Part shown: positions 57,930 through 64,000 of the stretch, in pieces
Numbering within the stretch: position 1 is the stretch's first letter
Layout: every line of letters starts with the position of its first letter
Assembly: GCA_001661515.1 (NCBI GenBank)
Contig: LUVW01000030.1
Span: 82,955-146,954, forward strand
From: Capniomyces stellatus
Lineage: Eukaryota; Kickxellomycota; Harpellomycetes; Harpellales; Legeriomycetaceae
Reading direction: 5' to 3'
Length of the DNA stretch: 64,000 nt
The notes under the pieces: generated by a model
Seen by the model: only the letters and a program-made list of their open reading frames with translations
Database searches by the model: none
Told to the model about the DNA's origin: nothing
Position numbers and translations under genes: made by a program

Positions 57930-60900
57930 TTAGTTGGAAGATCTGGAGAAAGTGGTATTTACATCATATTGGAAAACAGGCAGTTTAATATCAGAATCTG
58001 TAATTGTTGGAGAAGAGATAAAGCCAGCCTTAACCAGATAGGATAGGTACATGGGTACAAGAGGTTCAAGGTGAGGGCAGTTGGTTTTAGATTGTTGCAT
58101 GATGAACTCGGTATTAGTGATGCTAAGTTCAGGGGCAAGGGTGGAGTTTGGCAAGTCATCAAGGACAAAGTGTAGCAAGGGGAAAAGAGCAGAGTCGTTT
58201 CCACCAGATAGAGTAAAGGTGAGCAAATCGTCTCTCCATTGAATATACTCGGTTGATTCGACTTTGTATCCAACCTTCATTAGTTGGTCAAACAGGTTGT
58301 TGAATCTGAACCTTTGAGTGTTGAAAACGTGGTAGACCAAGGCGTTAAGAGACTCAGGTATGCTCGCAACCTCAACAACAACTTTGGCGACGTAATCGAC
58401 GGGACACAGGTTGACAACGTTGTTCATTGCAGGGAATTTTCCCAATTCAATGCAGCCTTTGACAAGACGCCAGATAAAATCGTCAGTGTTAGTGACGCCA
58501 AGCTTTGAGTCGCCAACGACATAACCTGGGCGGACAATGGAGACGGGGTGGCCTTGGGACTTGGCGTAGTAAATGAGTTTCTCGGCAACCCACTTGGATT
58601 GGCCGTAACCGCTACGCAAGCCGGTTCTGCTACCCTCCAAGTCATCCTGTTCACTGACGCCGCTGTTACCGCTTTCAGCGATTTGTACGTAGTGGGGAGT
58701 GTCTAAAACAGAGGTGCTAGAGACAAACACCAGCGGTTTGGGGTGGTGTTCGGCAGAAAGGCGGATGGCTTCAAGTGTTCCAATGACGTTTGGATCACGG
58801 AGCTTTTCGTATGGCCAGACCCAGTTGACAAGGGCGCCGTTGTGGATAACTATATCAACCTCGGTGCACATTTGGGACCAAACCTGGTCGCTTAAGCCTA
58901 GATGAGGAAGCGCCAGGTCGCCAACAATGGCGCGGACTTGGTTGTTTGTTTCCCACGACTGTTGCCAAACCAAGTTGGTTGTGGCAGCGGCTTTGACTCG
59001 GGATAGGGCAGCGTCGGCGGTTTTGGCTCTCGTCAGGCAGTAAACAATGGCAGAAGTGTGTCGTTTTAGCAGCTCGGCCAAAACATACGCGCCTAAAAAC
59101 CCAGTAGCACCGGTCAGCAGGAACACTGGGGGCTGGGAGGATGCGGAGTCTGATGCAACGTTTTGGGGGAATTGGGCAGGCGTGGTGCTGCTGAGTTTAG
59201 GCAGTTGTGTGATCAGGTGTTCGTAGTCGGCACTGTAGTTGTACTCTTCTTCCTCAACACCGTTTGCTGCGTTGGAAGCAGCGCCGATTCCATTGGTGGT
59301 GGTGTCGGTGCTGGTTTGGTTGGGGTGTTCTGAAGTGGTTGGAAGTTTAAAGTCGTTTATCATGTCGTCAATAGCTGCGGCCATTTTTGAAAGTGTTGGG
59401 TATTGATATACCAGTCCCAATGGAGCCTCAGCAACTAACTCGTTTCGGACTCGGAAGACCATTCTTGTAGCCATGATGCTGTGTCCGCCAAGATCAAAGA
59501 AGTTTGAGTCTTTGGTGATCAGTACGTTTGCAGGCAGTTGGAGCAAGGAAATCCAGATCTTGGCCAGTGTTACGCCGGTTGTGCCCAGGTCAGGCGAAAG
59601 GGCGTTGAGTTCAGGGGATTTCAGCGAATCTGCGGCGTTTACGGCTGCGTTTTTTCTGAACAGCGGGGTGTCTGGGAAAGGCAGTGCAGCTTTGTCGATT
59701 TTGCCGTTTGGTGTTAGTGGCAGCTTCTTCATTGGGACAAACACGCTTGGGATGCTGTAGTTTGGTAGCTTCTGCTTCAAGTATTCGCGGATGTTGGATA
59801 TCAGCTTTTGTCTATCCGGGTCATCGCTCCTCAGCTGCTCTTCCTCGTCAGGAACTATATAGCCAACCAGAGTCTGTTCCTCATACTTGTCTCTTCGCAC
59901 AAGAACCACACTGGCCCGGAGGTGTTGGTGCAGCGATAGGATGTTGTTGATTTCACCTAGTTCGATTCTAAAACCTCTGATCTTTACTTGATCATCAATC
60001 CTGCCTATACACTCAACGTTTCCGTCGGGTCTGTATCGCCCCATATCGCCAGTCTTGTACATGCGGTCTCGAGCACCAAGATAAAAGCCTTGGTTCCTAG
60101 CAGCGTCGCTCTCCTTGGGATGTCCTGAAACAAACCAATTGTCAACAAACTTCTCGGCAGTTTCGTTTTCCAGCCTCAGGTACCCCTCAGCCAGCCCACC
60201 GCTTCGGACGTAAATCTCACCAATCTCGCCGACGGCACACATGTTCTTTTTGTTGTGTGGGTTCACAACAATCAGCTGCACGTCCTTCATACCGTGTCCG
60301 GCTGAGATGATTTCCTTCATTGACGTGAGTGCTGCTGGATGTGTTGAGCGTGGCTGGATTGGACAATACGAAACCGCGCGCTGTGTTTCTGTTGTTCCGT
60401 ACATGTTGACGATTGTGCAGTTTGGTGCCAGTGACTGGATTCTGTTGCAGTCTCTCTTGGTCAGCAAGTCGCCCACAAAAAAGGCGTTGCTTAGCGTCGG
60501 CACTATTGTTGCTGCGTTTGCAGCAAGCAGTTGTCCCATAGCCGGCGTCAGGTGCGTTACAGTGATCATGTTGTCCGACATCCATTGCGCCAGTTGCCCC
60601 GGAATACCAATGTCCTCTGATGTTGGAATATGCAGTTCGGCTCCCAAGAATATAGGCGTGAAAATGTCTCTTTGGATGGGGTCGTGGGCAATTCCAGACA
60701 GCATCGTGAATTTGTCGTTTTCCGACAGGTTGAATTCCTGCTTCATCCATGGGTAAAAATGGGTCAGCGAGTAGTGTCTTCCCTTCACTCCCTTTGGGAT
60801 TCCGGTACTTCCGCTTGTAAACGACAGCGTTCCAACCGAGTCAGGCCCAACATCAATCACGTCTTCCATAGGATTGCTGCTCTCCAGCACCAGCCTTGCT

Positions 60901-62327
60901 GCCTCGTCAAGCACTCCATTAGCTCCGTTGAGCTCCCCATTCTCTCCAAGCGCAATCCCATTGATTTGACTAATTACGTTCAGGTTGGTGCTGACGTAGG
61001 ATAGAACCTCTTCTGATATATCCCCTGCTTTCTCAAGAACAATCAGTCCTTTTGGCTGCGCAACCGACAAATACACATTTTGTCTTGCTGGTGGGTATGC
61101 TGGGTCAATTACGCTAAATGTCGCTCCTGACATAAGAACTCCCATAATCGCAACCACCAAATCTGCACCACGGTACGCATAAACAACAACCACGTCCCCG
61201 CTCTTGATCCCATCAAGCCTCAGCTTACGGCTAATCACCCGCGACGCTCTGAACATCTGGCCGTACGTGTACTCGGTTTGCACACTGCTCAGCCCCAGTC
61301 TCCCCCCATTCGACGCCAGCAACCGCTCTGAAATCAGCACTCTGTTTGGGTGTGCAATCGAGTTCTTTCCAAAAATGCTTGTGATGCTTCCCGGGAAATC
61401 TCCCCAGTGCAGATCGGCCCCTGGGTTTGGCAACACGCTTTTTCCCAAAGAAGAAACCAAGTTAATCGATCCTGCCAGGTAGTCTTGTTGGTTGTCTGGA
61501 TTGTTTACAGACATCAACCCTGCTGAAAGCACGTTTTGTAGCTGTTCCCACATGTGTTGGATTCTTGTGCCTGAAAACAGTACTTGGTTATAAACAAATC
61601 TGATTTTGATTGTTGGGAATAGCTGCCTCATCGACGAAGTAGACTCCTGACTAATAAATACCGTCAAATCAGTCGACGACGTGATCGTCTGCTTCAGCAT
61701 GTCATCTGTTGTATCTGTAGAGTTGAAAAATCTAACTCTGAAAAGCGAGAACAACGCTGCTGACTCCGCCTCACTTTTGCCCACTCTGCCGCTATCCACC
61801 AGCTGCTTTGCCACCGCCTTAATCAGTGCATCAAAAGGAACCTGGTTCTTTGTTGCCTCCTGCTCAACCTTCTGCACATTCTTCAACACATCAATAAAGC
61901 TGTCTGTAGGACCAACTCTAAGCCTTAATACCATTGCGTCTGATGTCTCGCTGGAGCTTCCAACAACCACATCCTCGCTGGCTGTGTATCTGTGTAGAAT
62001 AATAGCAAATGCCGCCAACAGCACGTTGAAGGGTGTGGCTACGCTTTCATTTCCATTTGCTTCGCCAAGTCCCCTGTCTGCACCTGTGCTACTATCTGTC
62101 ATTTGCTCATTTGCCAGCATTAGCAATATCACCTCCTTGCTCGACTTTGCAGGCAAAATAAATTCCTCTGAGGCTTCAACCACCTTAAGTGGAACTGGCC
62201 TTGGGTAGTCTGTGGGCAAAAGAAGCTCATTTGGCGATTCCAACTCCTTGCACAAATTCTCAAGTCGACGCGTCACCTCCAAGTCGTCTATTTCCCTTGC
62301 TGGTTGTGATATACTTGTGTTTGTCAT
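57930..62327 (-). CDS. LYS2: L-2-aminoadipate reductase
   Basis: Lys2 reduces alpha-aminoadipate to its semialdehyde in the fungal lysine pathway, by adenylation, thioester loading and NADPH reduction. The intronless frame has 1465 codons (yeast Lys2: 1392). It starts MTNTSISQPAREIDDLEVTR. An N-terminal condensation-like region is followed by the adenylation domain with GTLSFTSGSTGIPKGVKGRH (about 500-520), NMYGTTETQRAVSY, YKTGDMGRYRPDG and NGKIDKAALP. The carrier domain has FFDLGGHSIMATRMV, with the phosphopantetheine Ser at about residue 950; it requires a Lys5-type PPTase. The thioester reductase domain has FLLTGATGFLGAYVLAELLK near 1070 and SGYGQSKWVAEKLI (catalytic YxxxK-like). Every module is intact. 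The LINE fragment lies just beyond its 3' end. Confidence 0.97.
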   Translation of the reverse strand: MTNTSISQPAREIDDLEVTRRLENLCKELESPNELLLPTDYPRPVPLKVVEASEEFILPAKSSKEVILLMLANEQMTDSSTGADRGLGEANGNESVATPFNVLLAAFAIILHRYTASEDVVVGSSSETSDAMVLRLRVGPTDSFIDVLKNVQKVEQEATKNQVPFDALIKAVAKQLVDSGRVGKSEAESAALFSLFRVRFFNSTDTTDDMLKQTITSSTDLTVFISQESTSSMRQLFPTIKIRFVYNQVLFSGTRIQHMWEQLQNVLSAGLMSVNNPDNQQDYLAGSINLVSSLGKSVLPNPGADLHWGDFPGSITSIFGKNSIAHPNRVLISERLLASNGGRLGLSSVQTEYTYGQMFRASRVISRKLRLDGIKSGDVVVVYAYRGADLVVAIMGVLMSGATFSVIDPAYPPARQNVYLSVAQPKGLIVLEKAGDISEEVLSYVSTNLNVISQINGIALGENGELNGANGVLDEAARLVLESSNPMEDVIDVGPDSVGTLSFTSGSTGIPKGVKGRHYSLTHFYPWMKQEFNLSENDKFTMLSGIAHDPIQRDIFTPIFLGAELHIPTSEDIGIPGQLAQWMSDNMITVTHLTPAMGQLLAANAATIVPTLSNAFFVGDLLTKRDCNRIQSLAPNCTIVNMYGTTETQRAVSYCPIQPRSTHPAALTSMKEIISAGHGMKDVQLIVVNPHNKKNMCAVGEIGEIYVRSGGLAEGYLRLENETAEKFVDNWFVSGHPKESDAARNQGFYLGARDRMYKTGDMGRYRPDGNVECIGRIDDQVKIRGFRIELGEINNILSLHQHLRASVVLVRRDKYEEQTLVGYIVPDEEEQLRSDDPDRQKLISNIREYLKQKLPNYSIPSVFVPMKKLPLTPNGKIDKAALPFPDTPLFRKNAAVNAADSLKSPELNALSPDLGTTGVTLAKIWISLLQLPANVLITKDSNFFDLGGHSIMATRMVFRVRNELVAEAPLGLVYQYPTLSKMAAAIDDMINDFKLPTTSEHPNQTSTDTTTNGIGAASNAANGVEEEEYNYSADYEHLITQLPKLSSTTPAQFPQNVASDSASSQPPVFLLTGATGFLGAYVLAELLKRHTSAIVYCLTRAKTADAALSRVKAAATTNLVWQQSWETNNQVRAIVGDLALPHLGLSDQVWSQMCTEVDIVIHNGALVNWVWPYEKLRDPNVIGTLEAIRLSAEHHPKPLVFVSSTSVLDTPHYVQIAESGNSGVSEQDDLEGSRTGLRSGYGQSKWVAEKLIYYAKSQGHPVSIVRPGYVVGDSKLGVTNTDDFIWRLVKGCIELGKFPAMNNVVNLCPVDYVAKVVVEVASIPESLNALVYHVFNTQRFRFNNLFDQLMKVGYKVESTEYIQWRDDLLTFTLSGGNDSALFPLLHFVLDDLPNSTLAPELSITNTEFIMQQSKTNCPHLEPLVPMYLSYLVKAGFISSPTITDSDIKLPVFQYDVNTTFSRSSN

Positions 62328-64000
62328 TTTTTAGTTTTTTGTTTACACCAACTTTCTATTGTTTCTCTCTCTTTATTTGTCTGCTTGCTTGTGCTTTGGT
62401 TCTTGACTTTTACTGGCGTGCTAGTTGTTCAGGTTTTGCTTTCTGAATTATATCTATTTGTTATTGCTTTTCCTTTTGAAGCTTGTCTTTAAGCTTGATT
62501 TGTTTTTTTTTGTTTATTTGGTTGATGATTGATATCAGTATCAATAAAAAACAAACTATACAATGCGTAATGCTTTAGTTAAAGTCTTTACTAGTTGATT
62601 ACACCAGAATACAAAGCTGTTGAAATATAAAACTATATATCCTAAACCTTTAAATTAAAATTTTCAATTCTTGTATCTTGAAAGGCTTCTTGCGTCGCCT
62701 TTTTATATCTTTGTCTCTACCACACACTTTTTTTTTGCACTTTATTTCTTTTCCACCTTTTTCTTGCTAATTACTTCAAACTGCATGTTTGATTAATTTA
62801 CTTATTGCTTTAAATCGAGGCTTTTTAACTAGGACTTTTGTGGATTTTTTTTTTTGGATTGAAGTAATGATATATTAGCTAGATTTTGTTCAATTAGATT
62901 CGTTTATTTGCCATACTCCACTTTAGTGCCCAATTTTAGAGACAGTTTAACAGCAAATATCTAAAAGTAAAAAAAACAAAAAAAAACACTTTTGTCCTCT
63001 TTAAATCACTACCAGTCATCGAGATTATTTCGTATTCAAGTAAAGCGCAACTACATGGAGAATTTAAGCTAATGACTAACATTTTCGAATGGACCAATCA
63101 CAGTTGCGTATTTAATTGGACCTCAAACATTTCGTGATTCCATCCTTCTTTAATCGATTTATCAATTAATTGGGGAATTTTTTTCTTTTTTCTGCATTGT
63201 CTTTTTTTGTTTGATTCAGTTGTTAAGCCTTAATGTTCATTTGTTCGATCTATTCACTCGAAACCTTCAATCACAAAGTAAAAAAAACCTAAAAAATGGT
63301 TGTAAACCTGTAAATAGGAAATTATATGAATCATTAAGAAGCTTGGGCGAATATTATGAATCAGAGCTTAAGGAGGATTATTTTTTTTTATTTCTCATTC
63401 GCTTTCAAAGTCCTTGCTGACCTTGACTATCCTGGAATATCTTAAATCTAAATCGATATAGATCTTGTGCAATACTTTTGCTTTTGTTGTTCGTAAAGAA
63501 ACATCCCAGTTGTGTCAATGACATCAAAATGTCCATTTATGTTTTCCGTTTTTGTTGGTTTGGTATTGAGCTTTTGTATAAAACTCAAAATTCACAAAGT
63601 TATACGAACAGATTTCACACCAAGTGAATCCCTAGTAAAGTAGTTCGAAACTACAGTGATTAAAACCTCATCAACATTTATAACCAGCCTTGCTTGCCAA
63701 GTTGGTTTGTCAATCAGTGCTAAACAATATCTACATTGTCAGAATGACGTGTGTATTTATTTTTTAGTTGCAGGTTTGCTAGCTGTGGATCTGGATAATT
63801 TAATCTTGTGTTTATTTAGAACCAGTAACTCGTTCAAAAATAAAATCACAAATTTCGATAAAAATAAAAAAAAGAAAATCACAAGATCAAGCCAAAGCGC
63901 CAAAAAGAAATATAGTTAACCTAAATTTATAAAAAAACTTGGCTAGCAATTTCGCATTATTAATCTAAACATTTTAATGTAGGGAGGGGGGGGGGGGGGG
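62328..64000. other. LYS2 upstream region to window end
   Basis: 1.67 kb with T-rich runs just upstream of the LYS2 start (expected for the promoter) and otherwise AT-rich DNA. Short frames at 63211-63420 and 63656-63919 (+) match nothing known. The final bases, from about 63982, are a G homopolymer, possibly a scaffold end or sequencing artefact. Confidence 0.5.

Noticed and set aside
1..64000. CRISPR arrays, prophage, bacterial operons
   Set aside because: There are no regularly spaced direct repeats with unique spacers. Spliceosomal introns and a Pol III tRNA gene mark the DNA as eukaryotic.

Overview
This window reads as nuclear DNA from a fungus. It is AT-rich, spacers are long, and genes are either intronless or split by short GT..AG introns, several with tiny first exons. 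The gene content is fungal: an aminoadipate reductase (LYS2, fungal lysine pathway), a CPSase-ATCase with a degenerate DHOase domain (URA2), an Sfp1-type split-finger factor and Pst2/Ycp4-type flavodoxin-like quinone reductases. The low gene density and AT bias would fit an early-diverging lineage (for example Kickxellomycotina/Harpellales), but that placement is inference.

Layout. 1-10 kb: COA6-like cytochrome oxidase assembly factor, ORC3 (10 exons), an LLPH/UPF0642 nucleolar protein, tRNA-Trp(CCA) and an RBM42-like RRM protein, all on the minus strand. 11.7-18.7 kb: a sphingosine (long-chain base) kinase on the plus strand converges with DNA ligase I (8 exons) on the minus strand; the ligase has an assembly gap inside one intron. 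18.7-29.2 kb: about 10.5 kb with no recognisable gene, holding short tandem repeats and retroelement debris. 29.2-30.7 kb: Sfp1-like zinc-finger factor. 30.7-37.4 kb: mostly empty DNA with remnants of a non-LTR (LINE-like) element and a 27-bp minisatellite. 37.4-46.1 kb: an unrecognised 314-aa protein converges with the large intronless URA2. 49.4-57.1 kb: a tandem array of four intact flavodoxin-like genes plus one cut off at an N, with 2.3 kb repeated apparently without change. 57.2-57.8 kb: the best preserved LINE 3' fragment. 57.9-62.3 kb: intronless LYS2.

The genes are mainly housekeeping: DNA replication (ORC3, LIG1), ribosome growth control (SFP1-like, LLPH), de novo pyrimidine and lysine synthesis (URA2, LYS2), sphingolipid signalling and quinone detoxification. 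No operon-like or cluster logic is apparent.

The most notable non-genic signals are a dispersed family of 5'-truncated LINE tails sharing one 3' end, including a 38-bp insertion with 13-bp flanking direct repeats, and the mosaic, gene-converted quinone-reductase array. Intron models were built by eye. The ORC3, LIG1, SPHK, RBM42, LLPH, SFP1-like and unknown-gene models each keep one open frame across all junctions.
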